In this document: positions 15,625 through 24,242 of the stretch, piece after piece
Numbering within the stretch: position 1 is the first letter of the stretch
Layout: the number at the start of each line of letters is the position of its first letter
NCBI GenBank assembly: GCA_964590435.1
Contig: CAZPWT010000071.1
Span: 41,697-105,696 of the forward strand
Reading direction: 5' to 3'
Length of the DNA stretch: 64,000 nt
Source: WSZJ01 sp964590435
GTDB taxonomy: Bacteria; Planctomycetota; MHYJ01; WSZJ01
Notes under the pieces: generated by a model
What the model saw: the letters and a program-made list of their open reading frames with translations, nothing else
What the model was told of the DNA's origin: nothing
Database searches by the model: none
Made by a program: the position numbers and the translations under genes

Positions 15625-17025
15625 TTACTCCCACACCACCCGAAACACCGCCCGCTCCTTTTCGTCTTTCCAATACGCCAGGTTCGCGTCCAGCAGCGTC
15701 ACGTACCGCGCCCGCACCAACCCCTCGCGCTTGATCAGCACCAGCACCCACGGCGCCCGCTCCCCCTCCGCAAGCCGCTTCCCGAACGGATCCTCCCCCA
15801 TCTCGAACGTCCCGTCCGCCCCGACCTTTCCCGCCGCAAGCGGCTCCGCGTCGGCCGCCACCCGTGGCCGCCCGTCCTCGCCGCGCACCGGCCGGTAAAT
15901 CTCCACCTCGACGTACTTCAACGGCTTCCCCCCGTCTCCCAGCACCTGCACCACCGAACGCGCCGGCACGTGCCGCCACATGTGCCCGAACGTGTTCCTC
16001 GGGTCCTCGCACTTCCCCACCCGCGAAATCCCCTTCTTCATCCGGATCACCGCCGTCGTGTACTCCCCCCACTTCGTCTCCTTGTACGGGTTCATCATCG
16101 TGTCGTCCGCGAACTCGGGGCGGAGGGAGAGGAGCGGGAAGGGGTTTCCCGCGGGGTCGGAGAGGGCGACGTCGCCTTCCTTCGTGGCGAAGGTGTAGAA
16201 GTCCTGCACGCCGCGGAAGTGGGCGATTTCGTGCCAGAGGCAGTTTTCGCCCCAGTCGGAGAAGAGGGATTCGTGGCCGGGGCGGCCGGCGTAGTTATGG
16301 CCGATGGAGTAGCCGGGGAGGTAGAAGCCGGCGACGGGGCCGCCCTGGTCGGCGGCGATCTCGAGGTCGAAATCGGGGTGGTCCCAGAATTCCTTCGGGA
16401 CCTCGGCGTCCTTGCCGCCGCGTTCGTAGACGGCGACGTCGTCGAGGCGGAGGCGTTCGTCGATCCCCTCGGGGGCGAACTTCGCGTCCCGGACGGCGGA
16501 CCACGAGGCGTGGAGGCCGGAGAGGGAGTCCTGGAAGCGCCGCGCGAAGGAGCCGAACTCGGCCCCGTACTTCTCCAATGTTTTTTTTTCGACCCACAGC
16601 TTCACGGTCAGTGCGTCCGTCGCGATCGTCAGCCACTCGTCCTGCCCGAGCAGCTCGCACTGGATCCAGTGACGCCCGTCCTCCGCCGCCCACGCGAACA
16701 CCGCCGTCGCCTTCTGCCCCGCCCCGACCCCCGGGATCCGCTCCGTCGCCTTCTGCACCCCGTCCACGAACCACCGGACCATCACCGGCTCCGTGTTCGT
16801 CGCCCCCAGGTTCCTCAGGTGCGCCGCGTACGACAGCGACTGCCCTTCCTTCGGCGCGCTCACGTCCCCGTCGCGCGACACCGGGACCTTCGGCTCCTGC
16901 GAAATCCACTCGATCACGAGCCCGTCGTAGGGGCGCTTGAGCGGCGGCCGCGTGAGGTCGCGATAGGGGGACTCGGCGAAAAGCGGGCAGGCGATCAGGC
17001 AGGCAACGACGACGGCGCGCCACAT
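15625..17025 (-). CDS. Secreted metzincin-like metallopeptidase candidate
   Basis: A 466-residue exported protein with a signal peptide (residues 1-17). Residues about 35-145 look like an Ig-type CARDB domain (LRNLGATNTEPVMVRWFVDG). Residues 264-275 hold WHEIAHFRGVQD, which matches the metzincin zinc motif HExxHxxGxxD with Asp275 as third ligand. MM at 310-311 is a possible Met-turn. The tail (about 340-466) looks like a carboxypeptidase-regulatory or Ig domain (VEVEIYRPV). Zinc and protease activity are inferred from the motif alone. GGAG lies 8 bp before the ATG. It follows phoR by 50 bp, so it may be co-transcribed with the phosphate operon. Confidence 0.6.
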   Translation of the reverse strand: MWRAVVVACLIACPLFAESPYRDLTRPPLKRPYDGLVIEWISQEPKVPVSRDGDVSAPKEGQSLSYAAHLRNLGATNTEPVMVRWFVDGVQKATERIPGVGAGQKATAVFAWAAEDGRHWIQCELLGQDEWLTIATDALTVKLWVEKKTLEKYGAEFGSFARRFQDSLSGLHASWSAVRDAKFAPEGIDERLRLDDVAVYERGGKDAEVPKEFWDHPDFDLEIAADQGGPVAGFYLPGYSIGHNYAGRPGHESLFSDWGENCLWHEIAHFRGVQDFYTFATKEGDVALSDPAGNPFPLLSLRPEFADDTMMNPYKETKWGEYTTAVIRMKKGISRVGKCEDPRNTFGHMWRHVPARSVVQVLGDGGKPLKYVEVEIYRPVRGEDGRPRVAADAEPLAAGKVGADGTFEMGEDPFGKRLAEGERAPWVLVLIKREGLVRARYVTLLDANLAYWKDEKERAVFRVVWE

Positions 17026-17075
17026 GTCTCAATCTCCGTTGGGCCCCCCGACGCGCTGCATCCTATCCGAAGCCT

Positions 17076-18764
17076 TCAAATCCCGGGGAGGACCACCACG
17101 AATTTCGCCCCGCGGCCGGGGCCGCTCTCCGCCCATACCTCGCCCTTGTGAAGCTGCACGACGTGCTTCACGATCGCCAGCCCGAGCCCCGTGCCGCCCA
17201 ACTCGCGGCTCCGCGACCGGTCCACGCGGTAGAACCGCTCGAAAATCCGCTTCAGGTCCTTCTCCGGGATCCCCGTCCCCGTGTCCTCGATCTCCACGCG
17301 CACCTTGCCTCCCTCGGCCTTCGCGCGCACCGCGATCTTTCCGCCGTCCGGCGTGTACCGCACCGCGTTCTCCAGGACGTTCGAGAACGCGCGCTCCAGG
17401 AGCGAAGCGTCGGCGATGAGGCGCGGCAGCATCTCGTCCGCGTCGAAGCTCATGGCGTGGCGCCGCTTCCGCGCTTCCGCCCCGTGCGCCGCGACGACTT
17501 TCGCGAGCACGTCGGCGACGTCGGTGGGGCGGAGCGTCAGGTCGGGCCGGGACTCGAGCTTCCCCAGGTCGAGAAGGTCCTTGATCAGCGCTTCCATCGA
17601 GACCGCCTGCCGGTGCACGGAGTCGAGGAACTGCTTCGCCTGGTCGGGCTGCTGCAGCGCGCCGTCGAGAAGCGTCTCGGCAGCGGCGCGGATGACGGCG
17701 ATCGGGGTGCGGAGTTCGTGGGAGGCGGCGGCGACGAAATCGCGGCGCATGTCAGCGTAGCGGGCTTCTTCGGTCACGTCGCGGAGGACGAGGACGGCGC
17801 CGCCGGCCTGTGCGACGGGCTCGGCGTGGACATCGAGGACTTTCGGGGGCGGGCCCGGGATCTCGGCGCGCAGCGTGCGCTCTTCCCCGGCCGCCGCCTT
17901 CATGGCCGCTTCGGCGATGCCCTCGAAGCGGACGACGCCTCCGATGAGCTGGCCGCGCGCGGCGTCGGGGCCGAGGCCGAGCAGCGTCGCGGCGGCGTCG
18001 TTGACGACGCGGATGCGGCATTCGCGATCGACGGCGATGACTCCCTCGGTCATGGAGGAGAGGATGGCGTCGGCCTCGGTGCGGATGGTGCTGCGATCGC
18101 GCTGGACCGCGCGCGATTCCTCGAGGAGCGATTGCGTGCGGCGGCCGATGTCGCCGAGGACGCCGTCGAGGTCGCGCGGGAAGATCGCCTTGGGCTCGTT
18201 GAGCGCGAGGCGGAGCATGGCGGCGCGCGCCCAGAAGGAGCGCAGCGCGAGCGAGGCGATGCTGGTCGTGAAGAGCCAGGCGATGGACGCGAAGAGGACG
18301 TGGCGGGCCTGGGCGGAGACGAGGACGGCGTCGACGGCGCCGGAGGGGCGGCTGACGCGAACGCGGAGGGAGCGCCCGTCGGGGGCGCTGAAGGGAGCCG
18401 AGGCGGCGAACACCACGGGCGTTCCGGCGGCATCGGCGCCGCGGGACGCGTCCGTCAGCGGGGAGAGCGCGAACGCGACGAGCGCCCCGGAGGGATCGTG
18501 CCCCGTCACGAGCGCGCCGCTGGTTGCGTCGAAGAGATCGACGCGGGCCCGGATCGCCAGCGCGATCCGTTCCGGGGCGCCGGCCGGGTCGAGCGCGCAC
18601 CCCACCGCCGCCACCTGCGCTTCGCCGGCCATCTGCCCGCGCACCTGGTCCTCGTGGTCCCGTCCCCGGGCCCAGGCGAGGAACAGCGCCGCCGCGCCGA
18701 ACAGCAGGCCGAACGACAGCGCCATCCCGGCGACAGCCCTTCGGAACGCGGGTTCGCGGAGCAT
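17076..18764 (-). CDS. phoR: Phosphate-regulon sensor histidine kinase PhoR
   Basis: A 562-residue membrane kinase: two transmembrane helices (about 12-30 and 156-174) flanking a periplasmic part, a PAS domain (SSMTEGVIAVDRECRIRVVNDAA, about 236-258), a HisKA with the phospho-acceptor His349 in ASHELRTPIAVI, and a HATPase with N-box VLENAVRYTPDGG and DTGTGIPEKDLKRIFERFYR. It lies 6 bp after phoB at the end of the pst-phoU-phoB-phoR run, which identifies it as PhoR. E. coli PhoR is 431 residues; the excess is in the extracytoplasmic region. Confidence 0.92.
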   Translation of the reverse strand: MLREPAFRRAVAGMALSFGLLFGAAALFLAWARGRDHEDQVRGQMAGEAQVAAVGCALDPAGAPERIALAIRARVDLFDATSGALVTGHDPSGALVAFALSPLTDASRGADAAGTPVVFAASAPFSAPDGRSLRVRVSRPSGAVDAVLVSAQARHVLFASIAWLFTTSIASLALRSFWARAAMLRLALNEPKAIFPRDLDGVLGDIGRRTQSLLEESRAVQRDRSTIRTEADAILSSMTEGVIAVDRECRIRVVNDAAATLLGLGPDAARGQLIGGVVRFEGIAEAAMKAAAGEERTLRAEIPGPPPKVLDVHAEPVAQAGGAVLVLRDVTEEARYADMRRDFVAAASHELRTPIAVIRAAAETLLDGALQQPDQAKQFLDSVHRQAVSMEALIKDLLDLGKLESRPDLTLRPTDVADVLAKVVAAHGAEARKRRHAMSFDADEMLPRLIADASLLERAFSNVLENAVRYTPDGGKIAVRAKAEGGKVRVEIEDTGTGIPEKDLKRIFERFYRVDRSRSRELGGTGLGLAIVKHVVQLHKGEVWAESGPGRGAKFVVVLPGI

Positions 18765-18770
18765 CCGGGA

Positions 18771-19460
18771 CTACTCGGCGTCCTTGAGCCGGTATCCCAC
18801 GCCGCGGACCGTCTCGATGAGCGCACCGGCCTTGCCGAGCTTCTTCCGGAGCGCCGTGACGTGGACGTCGATCGTGCGGTCGACCACATGCGCGTCCTCC
18901 CCGATCGCCCCGTCGATCAGGCGATCGCGCGAGAAGACCTGCCCTGGCCGCTTCAGAAGCGTGTGCAGCAGGCGAAACTCAGTCGCGGTGAGCGTCACGG
19001 GCTTCCCTTTCACGAGCACCTCGTGGCGCCCGGGGTCGACCTGGATTTCCGCGTGCGACAGCGCGGCGGCTTCGCCCTCCTCCGTGGACGTCGCGGCGCG
19101 CCGGAGCACCGCCTTGACCCGGGCCACCAGCTCGCGCGGCGAGAACGGCTTCGACACGTAGTCGTCCGCGCCCATCTCCAGGCCGACGACGCGGTCCGAC
19201 TCCCCGCCCTTCGCCGTCAGCATGATCACGGGGATGCGCGCCGTCCGCGGCTCGGCCCTCAGCTTCCGGCACACCTCGAGACCGTCCATCCCCGGGAGCA
19301 TCAGGTCCAGCAGCACCAGGTCCGGAAGGTCCTTCCGCGCCGCTTCCAGCCCCGCCACCCCGTCCGACGCCGAACGCACCTTCCAACCCTCGCGCTCCAG
19401 GTTGAACTTCACCAGCGTCACGAGGTCCGCCTCGTCGTCAATCACCAGAATCTTGGCCAA
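18771..19460 (-). CDS. phoB: Phosphate-regulon response regulator PhoB
   Basis: A 229-residue OmpR-family regulator. The receiver has D8-D9, phospho-acceptor D52 (LLDLMLPGMDG) and K104 (VSKPFSPREL). The C-terminal winged helix includes LTATEFRLLHTLLKRPGQVFSRDRLI and VDRTIDVHVTALRKKLG, ending ETVRGVGYRLK. It should bind Pho boxes such as any upstream of pstS. Its first 23 bp overlap the 3' end of phoU, implying coupled translation. All phosphotransfer residues are present, unlike the degenerate receivers at 5.3-9.0 kb. Confidence 0.95.
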   Translation of the reverse strand: MAKILVIDDEADLVTLVKFNLEREGWKVRSASDGVAGLEAARKDLPDLVLLDLMLPGMDGLEVCRKLRAEPRTARIPVIMLTAKGGESDRVVGLEMGADDYVSKPFSPRELVARVKAVLRRAATSTEEGEAAALSHAEIQVDPGRHEVLVKGKPVTLTATEFRLLHTLLKRPGQVFSRDRLIDGAIGEDAHVVDRTIDVHVTALRKKLGKAGALIETVRGVGYRLKDAE

Positions 19461-20154
19461 ACGTCTTCCCGTCCTTTCTTTCCCCTGGCTGCGTTCCTTC
19501 CCCGTGGTGATGGCGCACGTCCCGCGCCTCCACCATGTAGATCACTTCTTCCGCAATGTTCGTCGCGTGGTCCCCGATCCGCTCCAGGTTCCGCGAAATC
19601 AGCACCATGCACACCCCCCGCCGCACCGTCTGCGGGTCCCCCTCCATCGTCGAGATCATCTCGTCGAAAATCCGCTTCTTGCACGCGTCCACCTTGTCGT
19701 CGCTCTCCAGCACCCGCCGCGCCGTCGCCACGTCCTGGCGCACGAACGCGTCCAGCGTGTCCCGAAGCATCTCCTGCACGATCTCCGCCATCAGCGGCAG
19801 GTCCACGATCGGCTTCAGCGGCGGCCCTGACAGGTACCAGTGCGTCGTCTCGATGATGTTGATCGACTGGTCCGCAATCCTCTCCAGCTCCCCCGCGATC
19901 CGGCTCGCCATCATCAGGAAGCGCAGGTCCGTCGCCATCGGCTGCCGCAACGCGATGAGCTTGACCACCCGGTCGTCGATCTCGATCTCCAGGTCGTTCA
20001 CCTCGCGCTCGAGCCGCTCCAGCTCCGCACGGTCCGCCTCCGTCCGCGCCAGCAGGTCCTTCGCCGAGAGATGGATCATCTTCTCCGCGTTCGCTCCCAT
20101 CTTCAGGAGCTTCTCCTTCACCTGCGCCAGCTCCTCGTCAAAGTGGCGCTTCAT
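19438..20154 (-). CDS. phoU: Phosphate signalling complex protein PhoU
   Basis: A 238-residue all-helical protein made of two PhoU three-helix repeats. Landmarks are MKRHFDEELAQVKEKLLKMG at the start, DLRFLMMASRIAGELERIADQ in repeat one and MVLISRNLERIGDHATNIAEE in repeat two, each carrying the E/DxxxD metal-cluster pattern. PhoU links PstSCAB transport to PhoR inhibition. The ATG overlaps the pstB1 stop by one base (TAATG). The tail after residue 220 is charged and His-rich (VRHHHGEG). Confidence 0.95.
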   Translation of the reverse strand: MKRHFDEELAQVKEKLLKMGANAEKMIHLSAKDLLARTEADRAELERLEREVNDLEIEIDDRVVKLIALRQPMATDLRFLMMASRIAGELERIADQSINIIETTHWYLSGPPLKPIVDLPLMAEIVQEMLRDTLDAFVRQDVATARRVLESDDKVDACKKRIFDEMISTMEGDPQTVRRGVCMVLISRNLERIGDHATNIAEEVIYMVEARDVRHHHGEGTQPGERKDGKTFGQDSGD

Positions 20155-20900
20155 TAGCCGTACCTCCCCGTGATGTACTCCTCGGTCCGTTTTTCCCGGG
20201 GAGCCGTGAACACCTGCTGGGTCTCGCCGAACTCGACGAGGTCGCCGAGGAGCATGAAGCCCGTGAAGTCGCTGACGCGCGCGGCCTGTTGCATGTTGTG
20301 GGTGACGATCACGATCGTGAATCGCTTCTTCAATTCTAGCATCAGTTCCTCGATGTTCTGCGTGGCCATCGGGTCGAGGGCCGAGCAGGGTTCGTCCATG
20401 AGCAGCACGTCCGGGGCGACGGCGATCAGGCGGGAGATGCACAGCCGCTGCTGCTGCTCCGCGGAGAGCGACAGCGCGGGGGACTCGAGCTTGTCGCCGA
20501 GCTCGTCCCAGAGGAGCGTCGCCTGGAGCGCCTTCTTGACGGTCTCGCGGAGTTCGTCGCCGGAAGCGAGCCCGTGGATGCGCGGGCCGTAGGCGACGTT
20601 GTCGTAGACCGTCAGTGGGAACGGGTTGGGGCGCTGGAAGACCATCCCGACGCGCTTGCGCAGCTCCGTCATGTCGAAGCGGCGCCCGTAGATGTTCTTG
20701 CCCTCGAAGAGGATTTCGCCCTCGACGCGCGAGCCCTCGACGAGGTCGTTCATGCGGTTGAAGCAGCGCAGGAGCGTGGACTTGCCGCATCCCGAGGGAC
20801 CGATGATGGCGGTGATCGCCTTCGGGGTGATCGCCATGGAGACGCCCTTGAGCGCCATGAAGTCGCCGTACCAGAGCTTGAGGTTACGGGCTTCGAGCAT
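20154..20900 (-). CDS. pstB: Phosphate ABC transporter ATPase PstB, copy 1 (degenerate signature)
   Basis: A 248-residue PstB. Walker A GPSGCGKS (34-41), Q-loop Gln89 (MVFQRPNPFP), Walker B VLLMDE with Glu170, D-loop SALD and H-loop His201 (VTHNMQQA) are canonical. The ABC signature is not: LSAEQ at 145-149 replaces LSGGQ, changing the Gly that contacts ATP gamma-phosphate across the dimer. It is followed by the normal QQRLCISR. With pstB2 it most likely forms a heterodimer in which this chain supplies the intact nucleotide pocket. Start and stop codons overlap both neighbours (TAATG). Confidence 0.93.
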   Translation of the reverse strand: MLEARNLKLWYGDFMALKGVSMAITPKAITAIIGPSGCGKSTLLRCFNRMNDLVEGSRVEGEILFEGKNIYGRRFDMTELRKRVGMVFQRPNPFPLTVYDNVAYGPRIHGLASGDELRETVKKALQATLLWDELGDKLESPALSLSAEQQQRLCISRLIAVAPDVLLMDEPCSALDPMATQNIEELMLELKKRFTIVIVTHNMQQAARVSDFTGFMLLGDLVEFGETQQVFTAPREKRTEEYITGRYG

Positions 20901-21655
20901 TAGCCGAACCTCCCGGAGATGTAGTCGTTCGTGCGCTTGTCGCGGGGATGCGTAAAGACGTTCCCGGTCTCGCCGACCTCGACCATCTCGCCCATCAGGA
21001 AGAACGCCGTGCGGTCGCTCGCCCGCGCCGCCTGCTTCACGTTGTTCGTCACCAGCACGACCGTCAGCTGCTTCTTCAGGTCCTGCATCGCTTCCTCGAT
21101 CTTCGCCGTCGAGATCGGGTCGAGCCCGGAGCACGGCTCGTCGAGGAGGAGGACCTGCGGCTCGAGCGCGAGCGTGCGCGCGAGGCACAGGCGCTGCTGC
21201 TGGCCGCCCGAGAGCTTGGTGCCGGAAGTGTGCAGGCGGTCCTTGACCTCGTCCCACAGCACCGCGGCTCGCAACGTCCGCTCCACCAGCTCGTCGAGCG
21301 TCTGCCGCGCCCGCACCCCGGTCAGCTTCGGACCGAACACGATGTTCTCGTAGATCGACCGCGGAAGCGGATTCGGCGTGGCAAAGACCATCCCCGCGCG
21401 CCGCCGCAGCGCGGCGACGTCCGTCCCTGGGGCAAACACGTCGGTCCCGTCCAGCGCCAGCGTCCCCGTCGTCGCCAGCGACGGCTCCAGGTCCCCCAGC
21501 CGGTTGATGCACCGCAGGAACGTCGTCTTTCCGCTTCCCGCCGGCCCGATGATCCCGAGGATCTCGTTCCGGCGGACCTCCAGATTCACCCCGCGCAGCA
21601 CGGAGGCGCCCCCGATCGTCACGCCGAAATTGCGGGCCTCGACGATCGGCGTCAC
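20900..21655 (-). CDS. pstB: Phosphate ABC transporter ATPase PstB, copy 2 (degenerate Q- and H-loops)
   Basis: A 251-residue PstB paralogue. Walker A GPAGSGKT (37-44), signature LSGGQ (148-152), Walker B with Glu173 and D-loop SGLD are normal. The Q-loop Gln is Ala92 (MVFATPNPLP) and the switch His of the H-loop is Asn204 (VTNNVKQAA). Thus this chain has an intact signature but a crippled nucleotide pocket, the mirror image of copy 1. It starts with GTG overlapping the pstA TGA (GTGA). The membrane partners PstA and PstC are encoded directly upstream. Confidence 0.93.
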   Translation of the reverse strand: MTPIVEARNFGVTIGGASVLRGVNLEVRRNEILGIIGPAGSGKTTFLRCINRLGDLEPSLATTGTLALDGTDVFAPGTDVAALRRRAGMVFATPNPLPRSIYENIVFGPKLTGVRARQTLDELVERTLRAAVLWDEVKDRLHTSGTKLSGGQQQRLCLARTLALEPQVLLLDEPCSGLDPISTAKIEEAMQDLKKQLTVVLVTNNVKQAARASDRTAFFLMGEMVEVGETGNVFTHPRDKRTNDYISGRFG

Positions 21656-22503
21656 CGGTACCTCTGGAGGAAGCGGTTCATGGCGGTGTAGGCGGTGACG
21701 TTGATGGTGAGGATGGCGAGGACGAGGATCGCGGCTGTCGCAAACGCGCGTGGACGGGTGTCGGAAGTCCCTTCCGTCGCAAGAAGGTAGAAGTGAACGG
21801 CGAGCGTGCGGACGGATTCGCCGGGCGAGGCGGGGGCGCTGTCCGGGAGGACGGTGCCCGCCGTGAAAATGACCGCGGCGGTCTCGGAGATCGACCGCCC
21901 GATGGCGAGCACGATGCCGGTCACGATCCCGGGAAGGGCCCCGGGGAGGACGACGCGGGAGACCATCTGCCACCGTGTCGCGCCGAGGGCCCAGGAGGCC
22001 TCGCGGTAGGCGTTCGGGACGGAGCGGAGAGCGACCTCGGCGGTGCGGATGATGGTCGGGAGCGACATGAGCGCGAGGGTGAGGGCGCCGGACACCATCG
22101 AGAGGCGCAGCCCGAGCACGACGACGAAGAACAGGTTCCCGAACAGGCCGAAGATGATCGACGGAATGCCGGCAAGGCAGTCGGCGCCGTAGCGGATGAC
22201 GCGCGTAAGCCAGTTCTCGCGGGTGTACTCGACCAGGTAGATCGAGGTCCCGACACCGAGCGGGGTGGCGATCGCGACCGCGCCGAAAATGATGAACACG
22301 GTCCCCATGATGACGGACGCGATCCCGCCCTGGTGCCCCCCGTCCTGCGGCATCGAGAAGAGGAACCCGGCGGTCACCTGCGGAAGCCCTTCCCAGAGCA
22401 CCCAGCCCACGATGCGGACGAGGGCGCCGAGGGCGACGAGGGTGACGCCCCAGAGCACGGTCAGCATGACGTAGTGAACGACGCGCGGCGGGATGCGGGT
22501 CAT
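21652..22503 (-). CDS. pstA: Phosphate ABC transporter permease PstA
   Basis: A 283-residue BPD-type permease with six predicted helices. The first is VVHYVMLTVLWGVTLVALGA. Characteristic PstA features are GGIASVIMGTVFIIFGAVAIATPLGVG, LAGIPSIIFGLFG and the EAA loop SVPNAYREASWALGATRWQM. It begins with an ATG overlapping the pstC TGA. It forms the phosphate channel with PstC and docks on the PstB ATPases. Confidence 0.95.
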   Translation of the reverse strand: MTRIPPRVVHYVMLTVLWGVTLVALGALVRIVGWVLWEGLPQVTAGFLFSMPQDGGHQGGIASVIMGTVFIIFGAVAIATPLGVGTSIYLVEYTRENWLTRVIRYGADCLAGIPSIIFGLFGNLFFVVVLGLRLSMVSGALTLALMSLPTIIRTAEVALRSVPNAYREASWALGATRWQMVSRVVLPGALPGIVTGIVLAIGRSISETAAVIFTAGTVLPDSAPASPGESVRTLAVHFYLLATEGTSDTRPRAFATAAILVLAILTINVTAYTAMNRFLQRYR

Positions 22504-23351
22504 TTCCGCCTCCCGCGGCCGACGGCGTTGGCGACGGAGTTGAGGACGATGATGATGACGAAGAGGACGACGCCGGTGGCGAAGAGGGCTTCGCGATGTT
22601 CGCCGTCGGCGTAGGCCATCTCGAGGGCGATGTTGGCGGTCAGCGTGCGGACGGGGTCGAGGGGGCCGTGGGGAATCTGGACGGTGTTGCCGGCGACCAT
22701 GATGACGGCCATGGTTTCGCCGACGGCGCGCCCCATGCCGAGGATGACGGCGGCGACGAGCCCGGGGCGGGCGGACGGGAGGACGACGCGCCAGGTCGTC
22801 TGCCAGCCGGTGGCGCCGAGCGCGAACGAGCCTTCACGGTAGCTGCGCGGGACGGAGCGCAGGGTGTCGATCGAGATCGAGATGATCGTCGGGAGGATCA
22901 TGATCCCGAGGATCAGCGAGCCGGCGAGCGCCGAGCCGCCCTGCCCGCCCATGTGGTCCTTGATCCAGGGCTGCAGGAGCACCATCCCCATGTAGCCGAA
23001 CACCACGCTCGGAATCCCGGCCAGCAGCTCGATCGCGGGCTTCAGGAACGAGGCGATCCTCCGCGGCGCGAACTCCGTCATCAGGATCGCCGTCCCCAGC
23101 CCCACCGGCACCCCGATCGCCAGCGCCCCGCCCGTCACCGCGGCGCTTCCCACGATCATCGCGAAGATGCCGAACTCCGGCGGGGAATCCACCGGGTGCC
23201 AGACCTTGCCGAACAGGAACGCGCCGACCCCGTGACGCAGGATCACGGGGAGCCCTTCCTTCAGGATGTAGACAGTGATCACCGCCAGGGCGGTGACGGC
23301 GGACATCGCCAGCCCGAGAAGGGCGATCCGGATCGCGTTTTCCTTGCGCAT
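22500..23351 (-). CDS. pstC: Phosphate ABC transporter permease PstC
   Basis: A 283-residue permease with an N-terminal helix (ALLGLAMSAVTALAVITVYI) and the PstC landmarks IPVGLGTAILMTEF, LLAGIPSVVFGYMGM and the EAA loop SVPRSYREGSFALGATGWQT. WHPVDSPPEFGIFAMIVGSA matches the conserved periplasmic turn of PstC. It immediately follows the pstS stop with no spacer, so the substrate-binding lipoprotein and permease are translationally linked. Confidence 0.95.
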   Translation of the reverse strand: MRKENAIRIALLGLAMSAVTALAVITVYILKEGLPVILRHGVGAFLFGKVWHPVDSPPEFGIFAMIVGSAAVTGGALAIGVPVGLGTAILMTEFAPRRIASFLKPAIELLAGIPSVVFGYMGMVLLQPWIKDHMGGQGGSALAGSLILGIMILPTIISISIDTLRSVPRSYREGSFALGATGWQTTWRVVLPSARPGLVAAVILGMGRAVGETMAVIMVAGNTVQIPHGPLDPVRTLTANIALEMAYADGEHREALFATGVVLFVIIIVLNSVANAVGRGRRK

Positions 23352-24149
23352 CTACCGCGCGGGAGCGAGCCCGGCGCTCTCGATGATTTTCTGCCCCTCG
23401 GGACTGAGGACGAAGTCGATGAATTCCTTCGCGAGTCCCTGGGGGTCCCCCTTGGTGAGCAGGTAGTCGCTCGCGGCGATCTTGTATGAGCCGGACTTGA
23501 CGTTGGGGATCGACGGGGCGACCCCGTCGATGGAGATTGCCGCCACTTTCGCGTCGACATGCACCAGCGAGATGCAGGTGACCGCGTCGGCGTTGCTGGC
23601 GACCGACTCGCGGCACGCGCCGTTGGAGCTCTGCTGCTGCGCCTTGTCGCCGATCCTGATCTTCAGGCACTGCTCGAAGCTCGTGCGCGTTCCGCTTCCC
23701 GGCTCGCGGCAGACCACGACGATCGGCTTGTCCGCGCCGCCGACGTCCTTCCAGTTCGTGATCTCACCCTTGAACACCTTCGAGACCTGCTCCATCGTCA
23801 GGTTCTTCACCGGGTTGGAAGGGTGCACGACGACGGCGATCGCGTCGCGCGAGACCACCACGCCCTTGAGTTCCGCCGCGGCCGGCGGGAGCTCCGCGAA
23901 GTCGCCCATGCCGATGTCGCTGGACCCCTCCTTCGCCGACTTGACGCCCATCCCCGACCCCTGCGCCTGGATGTCGATCTTCAGCCCCGGGTTCTTTGCC
24001 TTGAAGGCCGCGGACAGCTTTTCCGCGACCGGCGCGAACGCGGTCGACCCCGCGATCGTCAGGTGCTTCGCGTCGGACTTGCCCCCGCCGCACCCGCCCA
24101 GCCCGAGCGCCGCCGTCATCACCAGCCCCGCCAGTGCCAGCTTCTTCAT
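23352..24149 (-). CDS. pstS: Phosphate-binding lipoprotein PstS
   Basis: A 265-residue binding protein with lipobox LGGC (Cys20), so it is tethered rather than freely periplasmic. Phosphate-site motifs are visible: AGSTAFAPVAEKL, GSGMGVKSAKEGSSDIGMGDF and REPGSGTRTSFEQCL, whose Arg, Ser, Asp and Thr residues coordinate phosphate in the family. The closing YLLTKGDPQGLAKEFIDFVLS is typical. It is the first gene of the pst-pho operon. An inverted repeat covers its ribosome site. Confidence 0.95.
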   Translation of the reverse strand: MKKLALAGLVMTAALGLGGCGGGKSDAKHLTIAGSTAFAPVAEKLSAAFKAKNPGLKIDIQAQGSGMGVKSAKEGSSDIGMGDFAELPPAAAELKGVVVSRDAIAVVVHPSNPVKNLTMEQVSKVFKGEITNWKDVGGADKPIVVVCREPGSGTRTSFEQCLKIRIGDKAQQQSSNGACRESVASNADAVTCISLVHVDAKVAAISIDGVAPSIPNVKSGSYKIAASDYLLTKGDPQGLAKEFIDFVLSPEGQKIIESAGLAPAR

Positions 24150-24154
24150 CGCTG

Positions 24155-24182
24155 CTTCCCCTTTGTTTTTGTTGCGGGGAAG
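24155..24182 (-). promoter_or_regulatory. Leader hairpin over the pstS ribosome site
   Basis: Perfect 7-bp arms CTTCCCC and GGGGAAG enclose a 14-base A/C-rich loop (in mRNA sense). The 3' arm GGGGAAG lies 5 bases before the pstS ATG and is also the only ribosome-binding-like sequence, so the folded form would hide it. Just upstream in mRNA sense is TTAACA, reminiscent of Gram-positive PhoP half-sites, but no clear Pho-box repeat was found. Confidence 0.4.
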
Positions 24183-24242
24183 TTAGGCGGCGACTGTTAA
24201 GAAACGATAAAGAAGACGCAAAGCCGCGAAGAAGAAACCGTG

